NCBI RefSeq assembly: GCF_003119115.1
Contig: NZ_CP022367.1
Coordinates: 1,663,001-1,727,000, forward strand
DNA: 64,000 bases
Direction: 5' to 3'
From: Azospirillum sp. TSH58
Lineage (GTDB): Bacteria; Pseudomonadota; Alphaproteobacteria; Azospirillales; Azospirillaceae
Numbering within the stretch: the stretch's first letter is position 1; the number at the start of each line of letters is the position of its first letter. The notes under the pieces were generated by a model. The model did no database searches. It saw only the letters and a program-made list of their open reading frames with translations, and was not told where the DNA came from. The position numbers and the translations under genes were made by a program. This document shows, one piece after another, positions 26,225 through 34,555 of the stretch.

Positions 26225-28339
26225 ATGATTGCAAATTCGCTGACGTTGGCGCTGCTTGCGCTGTTCGCCGGTCTCCTGGCCGGATTTCTCGCCGGCTTGC
26301 TGGCGGCGCGGCGCGTTGGGCGAAGACCCTTGGCGGCGAACACGGCCCCTCCCTCCGTCGTGACGGAAGAGCGCTTGCGCGCCATCCTGGACACCGCTCC
26401 CATCGGTGTTCTCATCAACACGCGCGACGGCGAGAACCTCTATCACAGCCCCAGCGCCGCCACCTGTTTCAAAGTCAGCGGCGAGCAGCTTCAGCGCGAC
26501 GGCATGTGGCCGCTCTATCATGACCCGCGGGATCGCAGGACCGCCATCGATCGCCTGTACGCCGATGGCCTCTTCGATGGGCAGGAGGTGCTGCTGCGCC
26601 GCGGCGACGGCGAAACCTGCATGGGGTCGCTGAGTTCGACCGTCATCGATTTCGAAGGGCAACGCTGCCACATCAGCTGGTTCTACGATCTGACCGAGCA
26701 GAAGAAGGCCGACGCGGTGCGCCGCGATCTGGCCGACCGTCTGGAAATGGCGCTGGACGCCACCGGCGCCGCGGTGTGGGACACCGACATCCCGCGGGGC
26801 ACCTGCTGGTGGTCCGACAGCTTTCCACGCATGCTGGGCTACGCCGAGCCCCCGGAGATGCCCGCCGACTTCTGGGATGTGCGCCTGCATCCCGACGACC
26901 GGCAGCGCGTTCTGACCACCATCGATGCCCATCTGCGGGGCGAGACCGCGGCCTACGCCTACGATTACCGCCTGCGCCGCGCCGACGGTGGCTGGATGTG
27001 GATCGCCGCGCAGGGGCGGGCGATCCGCGACGCCTCCGGGCGGGCGGTGCGCTATGTCGGCATCATGACCGACATCACCGAGCGCCGCCGCCAGGAGGAG
27101 GAGGTCCGCGCCGGCAAGGAGCGGCTTCTGCGGATCCTGGAGGCCAGCCCCATCGCCGTGAACATCACGCGCCGCGACGGCCTGCTGGTGTTCTGCAACA
27201 CGCAGTCGGAGATCATCCTGGGCCGGTCGCGCGACGACCTGCTGCCGATGCCCGCCGAGCGGCTGTACGCCGATCCGGCGGACCGTCAGGCTTTGATCGA
27301 CCGCTTCGAACGGGAGGGGCCGTTCCGCGACGCCGAGGTGCGCTTCCGCAAGCCGGACGGAACGATCGTCTGGGTGCTGTCGAGCTGGGGCGAGATCGAG
27401 ATGGACGGGGAGCCGGCGCTGCTGACCTGGCTCTACGACATCAACGACCGCAAGGCGGCGGAGGCCGCCATGGTGGCCGCCCGCGACGAGGCGGAGCGCG
27501 CCTTGGCCGAGTTGCGCGCCGCCCAGGAAAGCCTGATCCAGGCGGAGGCCATGGCCTCGCTGGGGCAACTGGTCGCCGGGGTGGCGCACGAGATCAACAC
27601 GCCGATCGGCATCGGCCTCACCGCCGCCAGCCACATCGCCGAACAGGCCCGCGACCTGCACACCCGTTTCGATTCGGGCACGCTGAAGAAAACCACCCTG
27701 GCCGAGTATCTGGATTCGGTGACGGAGGCGGCGCGCCTGTTGGTGTCGAACATGAACCGGGCGGCGGCGCTGGTGCAGAGCTTCAAGCGGGTGGCGGTGG
27801 ACCAGACCTCCGGCGAGCGGCGGACCTTCGACCTGCGCACCTACGTCGACGAGGTGCTGTTCTCATTGCGGCCCCGCCTGAAGCGCACGCTGGTGGCGGT
27901 CGAGGTGGACTGTCCGGACGGGCTGGAGATGGACAGCTTTCCCGGCGCGTTGAGTCAGGTGCTGACCAACCTCGTGATCAATGCGCTGATCCATGCCTAC
28001 GGCGAGGAGCAGCGGGGAACCATCCGAATCGCGATCCATGCCGATGGAGACGATCACGTCGTCATCGACTTTTCGGACGACGGGTCCGGCATTCCCGAGG
28101 ATCACCTGCCGAAGGTCTTCGAACCCTTCTTCACGACCAAGCGCGGTGAGGGCGGTTCGGGGCTCGGGCTGCACATCGTGCACAGCACGGTCACGGGCGT
28201 GCTGGGCGGTACGGTGGCGGTGCGATCGGTGGCCGGGCAGGGGACGGGGTTCACCCTGCGATTGCCGCGCCGCGTCGCGCGGGAGGCCGTTTCACCGACG
28301 GCCTTGCCGTCCGAACCGGGGCCGGTGGTGCCGGTCTGA
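26225..28339 (+). CDS. Membrane-anchored PAS-domain sensor histidine kinase
   Basis: About 704 residues: one N-terminal membrane helix (about 5-28), three PAS domains, a HisKA domain and a HATPase domain. The phospho-acceptor His is in GVAHEINTPIGIG near residue 455; ATPase boxes are NLVINALIHAY, DDGSGIP and GGSGLGLHI. No periplasmic sensor loop is present, so the signal is sensed by the cytoplasmic PAS domains. No response regulator is adjacent. ATG at 26225 has GGGAGG just upstream. Confidence 0.93.
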   Translation: MIANSLTLALLALFAGLLAGFLAGLLAARRVGRRPLAANTAPPSVVTEERLRAILDTAPIGVLINTRDGENLYHSPSAATCFKVSGEQLQRDGMWPLYHDPRDRRTAIDRLYADGLFDGQEVLLRRGDGETCMGSLSSTVIDFEGQRCHISWFYDLTEQKKADAVRRDLADRLEMALDATGAAVWDTDIPRGTCWWSDSFPRMLGYAEPPEMPADFWDVRLHPDDRQRVLTTIDAHLRGETAAYAYDYRLRRADGGWMWIAAQGRAIRDASGRAVRYVGIMTDITERRRQEEEVRAGKERLLRILEASPIAVNITRRDGLLVFCNTQSEIILGRSRDDLLPMPAERLYADPADRQALIDRFEREGPFRDAEVRFRKPDGTIVWVLSSWGEIEMDGEPALLTWLYDINDRKAAEAAMVAARDEAERALAELRAAQESLIQAEAMASLGQLVAGVAHEINTPIGIGLTAASHIAEQARDLHTRFDSGTLKKTTLAEYLDSVTEAARLLVSNMNRAAALVQSFKRVAVDQTSGERRTFDLRTYVDEVLFSLRPRLKRTLVAVEVDCPDGLEMDSFPGALSQVLTNLVINALIHAYGEEQRGTIRIAIHADGDDHVVIDFSDDGSGIPEDHLPKVFEPFFTTKRGEGGSGLGLHIVHSTVTGVLGGTVAVRSVAGQGTGFTLRLPRRVAREAVSPTALPSEPGPVVPV

Positions 28340-28364
28340 CGGAGGCCCGGGACAAGGGACCGCC

Positions 28365-28598
28365 TCAGGCGTGGAGGTCCCGGAACTGCAGATGCTTGGG
28401 ACGGCGACCGCGCCGCTTGGGCGCGGCGAAGGCGGTCGTGGCGCCGCTTTCGCCCTGCACTTCGGCCTTCAGTTCCTGAACGCAACGCAGAAGCAGCTCC
28501 TTTTCCCGCATGTCCTCGCGGTCGGTGACCTCCAGACAGCTCAGCTTGATCTCGACCAGATCGATCAGCGTTTCGGCGCAGCGGCGTGACAAGCTCAT
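28365..28598 (-). CDS. Small basic protein with AT-hook-like tail (77 aa)
   Basis: Not recognised as a named family. The first 55 residues are predicted helical (ETLIDLVEIKLSCLEV... then LLRCVQELKAEVQ), and the tail has APKRRGRRPKHLQ. The R-G-R-R-P core resembles an AT-hook, so minor-groove DNA binding is possible. Convergent with the histidine kinase, 25 bases apart; upstream is AT-rich DNA. The start is well placed, but no transfer signs are seen. Confidence 0.65.
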   Translation of the reverse strand: MSLSRRCAETLIDLVEIKLSCLEVTDREDMREKELLLRCVQELKAEVQGESGATTAFAAPKRRGRRPKHLQFRDLHA

Positions 28599-28726
28599 GA
28601 TGTCCCCCCACCAAGGATTGCTATCGCGTTCTGGTGGTAAGCTACCTCTGATTTTCTAAAAAGTACATAAAATTTTATACAGATTTTGATCTTTATTGGT
28701 TTGATCACATTTTTGGTGAGTAAGCG

Positions 28727-28755
28727 TTGACAGGCCCCATCCGGATCGTTAGAAC
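28727..28755 (+). promoter_or_regulatory. Candidate sigma-70 promoter for tRNA-Ser
   Basis: TTGACA (28727-28732) matches the -35 consensus exactly; a 17-base spacer leads to TAGAAC (28750-28755), a four-of-six -10 match. It ends 40 bases before the tRNA 5' end and sits at the edge of an AT-rich stretch. Confidence 0.65.
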
Positions 28756-28794
28756 GCACCCACGCCAGCGGCGCCACAGAGCGCCGACCCGGTA

Positions 28795-28888
28795 GGAGGG
28801 GTGGCCGAGAGGCTGAAGGCGGCGGTTTGCTAAACCGTTATAGGGGCTCAAACCCCTATCGTGGGTTCGAATCCCATCCCCTCCGCCA
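28795..28888 (+). tRNA. tRNA-Ser (anticodon GCT)
   Basis: The class II tRNA folds completely. Acceptor stem GGAGGGG pairs with CCCCTCC (28878-28884), anticodon GCT is at 28829-28831 within loop TTTGCTAAA, a long variable arm (TAGGGGCTCAAACCCCTA) identifies Ser, and the T-loop is GGTTCGAATCC. The discriminator is G and CCA is encoded (28886-28888). It decodes AGC/AGU. Confidence 0.97.
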
Positions 28889-29244
28889 TTCCTTTCAAAT
28901 CAAATACTTAGCTGGCTGATTTGGCGGTTTCCTGGGGCTGCAACCCAGGAGAAACCGTTGCATCCGTGCTGCTTTTTGCGTCGGCCGCAATGTCTTCCGA
29001 ATCTGTGGCGGTGTGGGCACCGGATGGCCGCCCAGCGGAGCCGACAAACCCGCAAATCGAGTTCAATGCTGACCTTCTCCCAACGTCGGTCGCCGTCGCG
29101 ATGCGAGCGTGCGTCCTCGATAACGCAATGATGGGCGACGTTGGCCTGACCACGGCAAGGCCAGGCGGAAGCCGGGCAGGAGCAAGGCGGCGAGAGCGTG
29201 TTCGCTGGACAGTTTGGCTCGGCATAAAAATACATAAAACAAAC
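28889..29244. other. Orphan stretch downstream of tRNA-Ser, no supported gene
   Basis: About 350 bases with no convincing gene. Short open frames on both strands have no family features. A hairpin at 28926-28956 (GGTTTCCTGGG pairing with CCCAGGAGAAACC) starts 38 bases after the tRNA and may end its transcript. I looked for a second copy of the tRNA 3' end as an attachment site within this window and saw none. It could be a decayed insertion. Confidence 0.5.
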
Positions 29245-29285
29245 GTTATTATTTGATCATAAAATCTATTTATTGAGTAGATTTT
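29245..29285 (+). promoter_or_regulatory. AT-rich regulatory motif, copy 1, upstream of the transport/catabolic block
   Basis: A 41-base element with conserved parts GTTATT, GATCATAAA, CTATTT and TAGATTTT; 30 of 41 positions match the copy at 39540-39580. It contains a perfect inverted repeat AAAATCTA-N9-TAGATTTT (29261-29285). It ends 75 bases before the first binding-protein gene. A likely regulator site and/or promoter. Confidence 0.6.
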
Positions 29286-29360
29286 AATTGACGAGGCGCT
29301 GCGGGATTGGTGTGATCGGAGGGTAAATCAACCCTGACGATGCCATCTCAGGAGGCTATG

Positions 29361-30398
29361 ATGACAGCGGATGTGAAACGCGTCGGCTCCACGGCAAGGC
29401 GCGCGTTTCTCGGACTGACCCTGGCGGCGGGCCTGACTCTCGTCTCTCCGGGCGGCGCGCGGGCCGAAGTGACGGAGTTGACCATCGCCATCCAGTACGG
29501 GCTGAGCTATCTGCCCCTGATGGTCGCCAAGAATCAGGGCCTGATCGAACAATACGCCGCGGCGGAGGGGATCGGGCCGGTCAAGATCAGCTGGCTCGTT
29601 CTGAACGGCGGCGTGGCCGCCAACGACGCGCTGCTGAGCGGCAACGCTCAGATCGTCTCCGCCGGCATCTCGCCGCTTCTGGCGGCCTGGGACCGGACGC
29701 GGGGCGGCATCGGCGTGAAGGCCATCTCGGGGCTGGACTCCTCCGCCTTCTGGATCAACAGCAACAATCCCAATGTCCGCAGCATCCGCGACCTGACCGA
29801 CAAGGACCGCATCGCGGTGCCGGCGGTGAAGGTCTCGATCAACTCGGTCATCCTTCAGATCGCCGCGGAGAAGGAGTTCGGGCCGGGGCATCATTACGAT
29901 CTCGAAGCGCTGACCACGCCGCTCAGCCCGCCGGAAGCCACCGCGGCGCTGGTCTCCGGCAAGACCGAAATCACAGGCCACGTCACCACGCCGACCTACG
30001 GCACGCTCCAGCTCGCCCACCCGAACGTCCACCGCATCTTCAATTCGCGCGACGTGATCGGCGAGGCGACGCTGGTGCTGAGCTACACCACGCAGAAATT
30101 CTATGATGAGAACCCGAAACTCACCGCCGCCGTGGTGAAGGCGATGGGCGACGGCTTCGCGCTGATCAAGCGCGACAAGGCCGAGGCCGCCCGCATCTAC
30201 CTGGCGGAGGAGCGCAGCAAGCTGACCCAGGACGAGGTCGTGGCGCTGCTCGACAACCCCGACATCAGCTACTCCCAGATCCCGCACAACACCGGCGTGA
30301 TCGCCGACTACATGCACCGCGTCGGCTCGATCAAGACCAAACCGGCCTCGTGGAAGGACTACACCCTCCCGATTCTGCACAGCGAAACGGGGAGCTGA
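29361..30398 (+). CDS. ABC transporter substrate-binding protein 1, SsuA/TauA/NMT1 family, Tat-exported
   Basis: 345-residue periplasmic binding protein. The signal has a twin-arginine motif (STARRAFLGLTLAAG) and likely cleavage after ARA, so it is probably exported folded. The mature domain starts with VTELTIAIQYGLSYLPLMVAKN, typical of nitrate/sulfonate/taurine binding proteins. It shares length, layout and the C-terminal ETGS with the second binding protein in this block. ATG at 29361 has GGAGG five bases upstream. No permease is adjacent; it probably uses the one at 33602. Confidence 0.88.
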   Translation: MTADVKRVGSTARRAFLGLTLAAGLTLVSPGGARAEVTELTIAIQYGLSYLPLMVAKNQGLIEQYAAAEGIGPVKISWLVLNGGVAANDALLSGNAQIVSAGISPLLAAWDRTRGGIGVKAISGLDSSAFWINSNNPNVRSIRDLTDKDRIAVPAVKVSINSVILQIAAEKEFGPGHHYDLEALTTPLSPPEATAALVSGKTEITGHVTTPTYGTLQLAHPNVHRIFNSRDVIGEATLVLSYTTQKFYDENPKLTAAVVKAMGDGFALIKRDKAEAARIYLAEERSKLTQDEVVALLDNPDISYSQIPHNTGVIADYMHRVGSIKTKPASWKDYTLPILHSETGS

Positions 30399-30401
30399 CC
30401 C

Positions 30402-30599
30402 ATGCCCAGCGACCGTGAACCGCCGGTGGAGCTGATCTGCCTGCCGTTTCCCGAGGCCATGGCGCTGTGGCTGCTGATGTCCGACACCGGCGAAGCCGAT
30501 CGGTCGCTCGATCTGCGGCGCCTCCACGCCCTCTCGGTGGCCTTCGTGCTGCTGGCCTTCGGAGCCGTCGCGCTGCTCGCCTGGTTCCGCGCCGCCTGA
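30402..30599 (+). CDS. Small single-span membrane protein (65 aa)
   Basis: Not recognised. The ATG comes three bases after the binding-protein stop, with GGGGAG eight bases upstream. Residues 1-40 are soluble and acidic (PPVELICLPFPEAMALW...), and 42-62 form one membrane helix (LSVAFVLLAFGAVALLAWF). Tight spacing in an operon suggests a membrane partner of the transporter or oxygenase. Its protein-level conservation is unproven. Confidence 0.55.
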   Translation: MPSDREPPVELICLPFPEAMALWLLMSDTGEADRSLDLRRLHALSVAFVLLAFGAVALLAWFRAA

Positions 30600-30652
30600 T
30601 ACCCGCCTTTCCGCGTGTCCGTTCCTTCCGTCTTCCCATAGGAGCCCGTCCG

Positions 30653-31555
30653 ATGAGCCTTCCCAGCGGTTTCGACATCAAGCCCATCAACGGAAACATC
30701 GGCGCCGAGCTGCGCGGCGTCACCTTGTCCGGCGATCTGCACCCGGCGGTGCTGAAGGCGATCCAGGACGCGGTCTATGAACACAAGGTGATCTTCGTCC
30801 GCGACCAGCACCACATCGACGACGCCCGGCAGGAGGCGTTCGGACGGCTGTGGGGCAAGCTGGTCGGCCATCCGACCATCCCGTCGCTCGGCGGGACCGA
30901 AGGCATCCTGGACGTGGACGGCTCCCGCGGGGAGCGCGCCAGCTCCTGGCACGCCGACATCACCTTCCTCGACGCCTACCCCAGCATCACCATCCTGCGC
31001 CCCCACGAACTGCCGGACCGCGGCGGCGACACGCTGTGGGGCAACACGGCCGCCGCCTATGCCGAACTGCCGGAGCCGCTGCGCGAACTGGCCGACAAGC
31101 TGCGGGCGATCCACACCAACCAGTACGACTACGTGGGCGACCGCGGAAACGTTCGCGAGGACGGGCTGAAGCGCTTCAACGAGGTCTTCACCTCGACCGT
31201 CTACGAGACGGAGCACCCGCTGGTCTCCGTGCACCCGGTCACCGGCGAACGCACGTTGCTGGTCGGGCATTTCCTGCAACGGCTGATCGGGTTCGGCATC
31301 TCCGACTCCAACCGGTTGGTCGGCATCTTCACCGACCATGCCACCCGTCCGGAGAACACGGTGCGCTGGCACTGGTCGCCGGGCGACGTGGCGATCTGGG
31401 ACAACCGGGCGACCATCCATCGCGCCGTGGACGACTACGGCAGCCGTCCGCGCGTCGTCCGTCGGACGACGGTGGCCGGCGACGTGGTGGTCGGCGTCGA
31501 CGGCCGCCCCAGCGTGACCCGCGTGCTTGGCCGCAAGCCGAGCATCGCCGCCTGA
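30653..31555 (+). CDS. TauD/TfdA-family Fe(II)/2-oxoglutarate dioxygenase
   Basis: 300-residue dioxygenase. The iron facial triad is visible: H-x-D in SSWHADITF (about residue 101) and the distal His in ATIHRAVDDYG (about 259), followed by the 2-oxoglutarate Arg in RPRVVRR. Members hydroxylate taurine, alkylsulfonates, alkylsulfates or 2,4-D, releasing sulfite or similar leaving groups. Beside sulfonate-type binding proteins, a sulfonate or sulfate ester is the likely substrate. ATG at 30653 has AGGAG upstream. Confidence 0.9.
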   Translation: MSLPSGFDIKPINGNIGAELRGVTLSGDLHPAVLKAIQDAVYEHKVIFVRDQHHIDDARQEAFGRLWGKLVGHPTIPSLGGTEGILDVDGSRGERASSWHADITFLDAYPSITILRPHELPDRGGDTLWGNTAAAYAELPEPLRELADKLRAIHTNQYDYVGDRGNVREDGLKRFNEVFTSTVYETEHPLVSVHPVTGERTLLVGHFLQRLIGFGISDSNRLVGIFTDHATRPENTVRWHWSPGDVAIWDNRATIHRAVDDYGSRPRVVRRTTVAGDVVVGVDGRPSVTRVLGRKPSIAA

Positions 31556-31639
31556 CGTTTATGCCGGGACCGGCGCGGGGCCACGCTCCCCGTGTCGGTT
31601 CCGCGTTTTCTATGCGTACATATAACATGTAAAAAGTGT

Positions 31640-31660
31640 ATTTATATCCTATTTTCCCTG
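31640..31660 (+). promoter_or_regulatory. AT-rich upstream element of the second transport unit
   Basis: Holds TATATCCTATTTTC, sharing the nine-base core CCTATTTTC with the element at 39540-39580. It lies in a 170-base AT-rich spacer before the second binding protein, so this unit probably has its own promoter. Confidence 0.35.
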
Positions 31661-31729
31661 TTGAATCGTTCGTGGAATCATGATGTCATTTTCCTACTAG
31701 AGATTAGGTAAAATTTATCGGAGGTTCGT

Positions 31730-32752
31730 ATGGTTACCCCTGGACGTGTCATCCGCCGCGCGCTCTGCGCCCTGGCCGGGCTGGGGCTCGCCGCCGCAGC
31801 GTTGGCCGGTCCGGCGGCGGCGGAAGGCCGGATACGGATCGCCGAACAATATGGGCTGGGCTATCTGCCGCTGCATGTGCTGCGCCACCAGAACCTGATC
31901 GAGAAGCACGGCAAGGCGCTGGGGCTGGACATCAGCGTGGAATGGGTGCAGCTCTCCGGCGGTGCGGCGATGAACGACGCGCTGCTGTCGGACTCCATCG
32001 ATCTCGGCTCGGCGGGTGTCGGCCCGCTGCTGACCATCTGGGACCGCACCAAGGGCAACGCCAACGTCAAGGCCATCGCCGCCCTGAACAGCATGCCGCT
32101 GTTCCTCACCACCACCAACCCGAACGTCAAGACGCTCAAGGATTTCACCGACAAGGACAAGATCGCCCTGCCGGCGGTGAAGGTCGGCGTCCAGGCCCGC
32201 GTGCTCCAGATGGCCGTGGAGAAGGAGTTCGGGGAAGGCAAGTTCGACGCGCTCGACAAGCTGACCGTCTCGCTTCCGCACCCCGACGCCACCGCCGCCC
32301 TGCTGTCCGGCTCGTCGGAGATCACCGGCCACATCTCCAGTCCGCCCTTCCAGTACCAGCAGCTCCGCGACCCGAAGATCCACAAGGTCTTCAGCTCCTA
32401 CGATGTGCTGGGCGGCCCGCACACCTTCAACCTGATCTGGGCGAAGGAAGCCTTCCGCACCAAGAATCCCAAAACCTATCAGGCCTTCCTCGGCGCGCTG
32501 AAGGAAGCGATGGACGTCATCAACGCCGATCATGCGACGGCGGCGGACATCTATCTGGCGCAGAACCGGGGCGACCTCGACAAGGCCTTCGTCGTCAGCA
32601 TCCTCGACGACCCGGACAACCAGTTCACCGTCGCCCCCGCCGGTGTCGGCACCTTCGCCGACTTCATGCACAAGGTCGGCGCCATGAAGAACAAGCCGGC
32701 CTCCTGGAAGGACCTGTTCTTCGAAGACCTGCATGGCGAAACCGGGAGCTGA
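31730..32752 (+). CDS. ABC transporter substrate-binding protein 2, SsuA/TauA/NMT1 family
   Basis: 340-residue periplasmic binding protein. It has a Sec-type signal (RALCALAGLGLAAAALAGPAAA) and mature start EGRIRIAEQYGLGYLPLHVLRHQ. It is clearly paralogous to the first binding protein of the block (shared YGL.YLPL, GAA.NDALLS, KPASWKD and a final ETGS) but lacks its twin-arginine motif. ATG at 31730 has GGAGG five bases upstream. First of a tight operon with the ATPase and permease. Confidence 0.9.
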   Translation: MVTPGRVIRRALCALAGLGLAAAALAGPAAAEGRIRIAEQYGLGYLPLHVLRHQNLIEKHGKALGLDISVEWVQLSGGAAMNDALLSDSIDLGSAGVGPLLTIWDRTKGNANVKAIAALNSMPLFLTTTNPNVKTLKDFTDKDKIALPAVKVGVQARVLQMAVEKEFGEGKFDALDKLTVSLPHPDATAALLSGSSEITGHISSPPFQYQQLRDPKIHKVFSSYDVLGGPHTFNLIWAKEAFRTKNPKTYQAFLGALKEAMDVINADHATAADIYLAQNRGDLDKAFVVSILDDPDNQFTVAPAGVGTFADFMHKVGAMKNKPASWKDLFFEDLHGETGS

Positions 32753-32756
32753 GCCG

Positions 32757-33605
32757 ATGAACGCCTTCACCTATCCCGCCAGCGTGGACACCGACAGCGC
32801 CGGCGCCGCCGGCGTGTCCGAACGCCCGCTGCTGGACGTGTCCGGCGTGACGCTCCAGTACAAGACGCGCCGCCATCTGGTGACCGCGACCTACCGCGTC
32901 GATTTCCAGGTGTTCCAGGCGGAACGCTATGTCCTGCTGGGGCCGTCCGGCTGCGGCAAGTCCTCGCTGCTGAAGGCGGTGGGAGGCTTCCTTGCGCCGG
33001 TGGAGGGCGCCATCCGCCTCAACGGGCGGACGGTGAGCGGGCCGGGGCCGGACCGCATGATGGTGTTCCAGGAGTTCGACCAGCTTCCGCCCTGGAAGAC
33101 GGTCAAGCAGAACGTCATGTTCCCGCTGCTCGCCAGCGGCAAGGCGTCGCGCCGGGAGGCCGAGGAGAAGGCGCTGGACTGCATCGCGCGGGTGAACCTG
33201 TCCAAGTTCGCCGACGTGCATCCGCACATGCTGTCGGGCGGGATGAAGCAGCGCGTCGCCATCGCCCGCGCCATGGCGATGGAGCCGGACATCCTGCTGA
33301 TGGACGAGCCCTTCGCGGCGCTGGACGCGCTGACCCGCCGCAAGATGCAGGAGGAGCTGCTCCAGCTCTGGGACGACCTGCGCTTCACCGTGCTGTTCGT
33401 CACCCACTCCATCGAGGAGGCGCTGGTCGTCGGCTCGCGCATCCTGGTGCTGTCGCCGCATCCCGGACAGGTGAAGGCGGAACTGAACTGCGACGGCTAC
33501 GACCATTTCGCGGTGGGCAGCCCAACCTTCCAGGAGACCGCCCAGCGCATCCACACCATGCTGTTCGCCGACGAGGTGGAAACGGTGAAGGGGCCGCGCT
33601 CATGA
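32757..33605 (+). CDS. ABC transporter ATP-binding protein, SsuB/TauB type
   Basis: 282-residue ATPase. Walker A GPSGCGKSS, signature LSGGMKQRV, Walker B ILLMDEPFAAL and the switch His in VTHSIEEAL are intact. A 20-residue N-terminal extension is poorly conserved. Start ATG at 32757, four bases after the binding-protein stop. It overlaps the permease gene by four bases (ATGA). It would power uptake for binding protein 2 and probably also 1. Confidence 0.93.
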   Translation: MNAFTYPASVDTDSAGAAGVSERPLLDVSGVTLQYKTRRHLVTATYRVDFQVFQAERYVLLGPSGCGKSSLLKAVGGFLAPVEGAIRLNGRTVSGPGPDRMMVFQEFDQLPPWKTVKQNVMFPLLASGKASRREAEEKALDCIARVNLSKFADVHPHMLSGGMKQRVAIARAMAMEPDILLMDEPFAALDALTRRKMQEELLQLWDDLRFTVLFVTHSIEEALVVGSRILVLSPHPGQVKAELNCDGYDHFAVGSPTFQETAQRIHTMLFADEVETVKGPRS

Positions 33606-34498
33606 CCGGCCTGTCCCTGGCTCCGCAAGGCCGCCGCGTGCCTCCCGTCCGCCCGGAGTATGAGCGGACGGTCGCCACCACCGGCCCGATCGGCGACGTG
33701 GCCCGTCCGCTGTCCCTGTGGGAGCGGATCGGCAACATCACCGCGCTCCGCCGCTTCGCCGTGCTGGCCGCGGTGGCGCTGCTCTGGCAGATCGCCGCGA
33801 CGTGGCAGAACAACCCGCTGATGTTCCCAACCTTCACCGCCACCATCACGGCGCTGTGGGACGGCATCTGGCGGGAGAACCTGCTGTCGATGGCCTGGGT
33901 GTCGCTGTCGGTCCTGCTGAAGGGCTACGCCATCGCCGTGGTGCTGGCCGTGGCGCTGACCAGCTTCGCGGTGTCCACGCGCATCGGCAACGACGTGCTG
34001 TCCACCCTGACCTCGATGTTCAACCCGCTGCCGGCCATCGCGCTGCTGCCCATCGCCATGCTGTGGTTCGGGCTGGGGGCGGTCAGCCTGACCTTCGTGC
34101 TGGTCCATGCGGTGCTGTGGCCGCTGGCGCTGAACACGCACGCCGGCTTCACGTCGGTGTCGGAGACGCTGCGCATGGCCGGGCGGAACTACGGGCTGAC
34201 CGGCATCCGCTACGTCGTCACCATGCTGATCCCGGCGGCCTTTCCGGCCATCCTGACCGGGCTGAAGGTCGGCTGGGCCTTCGCCTGGCGGACGCTGATC
34301 GCGGCGGAGCTGGTGTTCGGCGTGTCGTCGGGCAAGGGCGGGCTGGGCTGGTTCATCTTCCAGAACCGCAACGAGCTGTACATCGACAAGGTGTTCGCCG
34401 GGCTCGTCACCGTCATCCTGATCGGCCTCATCGTCGAGAACGTCGTCTTCCGCTGGATCGAGACCCACACCGTCCGCAAGTGGGGCATGGTCCGATAA
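33602..34498 (+). CDS. ABC transporter permease, SsuC/TauC type
   Basis: 298-residue inner-membrane subunit with about six helices and the BPD_transp_1 coupling helix region (SVSETLRMAGRNYGLTGIRYV). A 45-residue cytoplasmic N-terminus is present. It is the only permease in the block, serving two binding proteins. Confidence 0.93.
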   Translation: MTGLSLAPQGRRVPPVRPEYERTVATTGPIGDVARPLSLWERIGNITALRRFAVLAAVALLWQIAATWQNNPLMFPTFTATITALWDGIWRENLLSMAWVSLSVLLKGYAIAVVLAVALTSFAVSTRIGNDVLSTLTSMFNPLPAIALLPIAMLWFGLGAVSLTFVLVHAVLWPLALNTHAGFTSVSETLRMAGRNYGLTGIRYVVTMLIPAAFPAILTGLKVGWAFAWRTLIAAELVFGVSSGKGGLGWFIFQNRNELYIDKVFAGLVTVILIGLIVENVVFRWIETHTVRKWGMVR

Positions 34499-34500
34499 GT

Positions 34501-34521
34501 CCTCGCCCCTCTGGGGAGAGG
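34501..34521. repeat. Intra-operon palindromic repeat (family B)
   Basis: CCTCGCCCC-TCT-GGGGAGAGG forms an eight- to nine-base stem two bases after the permease stop. It is like the longer family B units at 57405-57443 and 62747-62769. In mid-operon it may stabilise or partly terminate the upstream message. Confidence 0.65.
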
Positions 34522-34555
34522 ATATTGAAGTGAGCCTGAGCAAGGAAACCCGTTC

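Noticed and set aside
28900..29256. Small open frames on both strands after tRNA-Ser
   Set aside because: They overlap each other, lack ribosome sites and look like random GC-rich translation. A relic of an insertion element could not be shown.
29361..34498. Assignment as taurine transporter tauABC
   Set aside because: Binding proteins of this family bind sulfonates, nitrate, thiamine precursors and others; sequence by eye does not decide the ligand.
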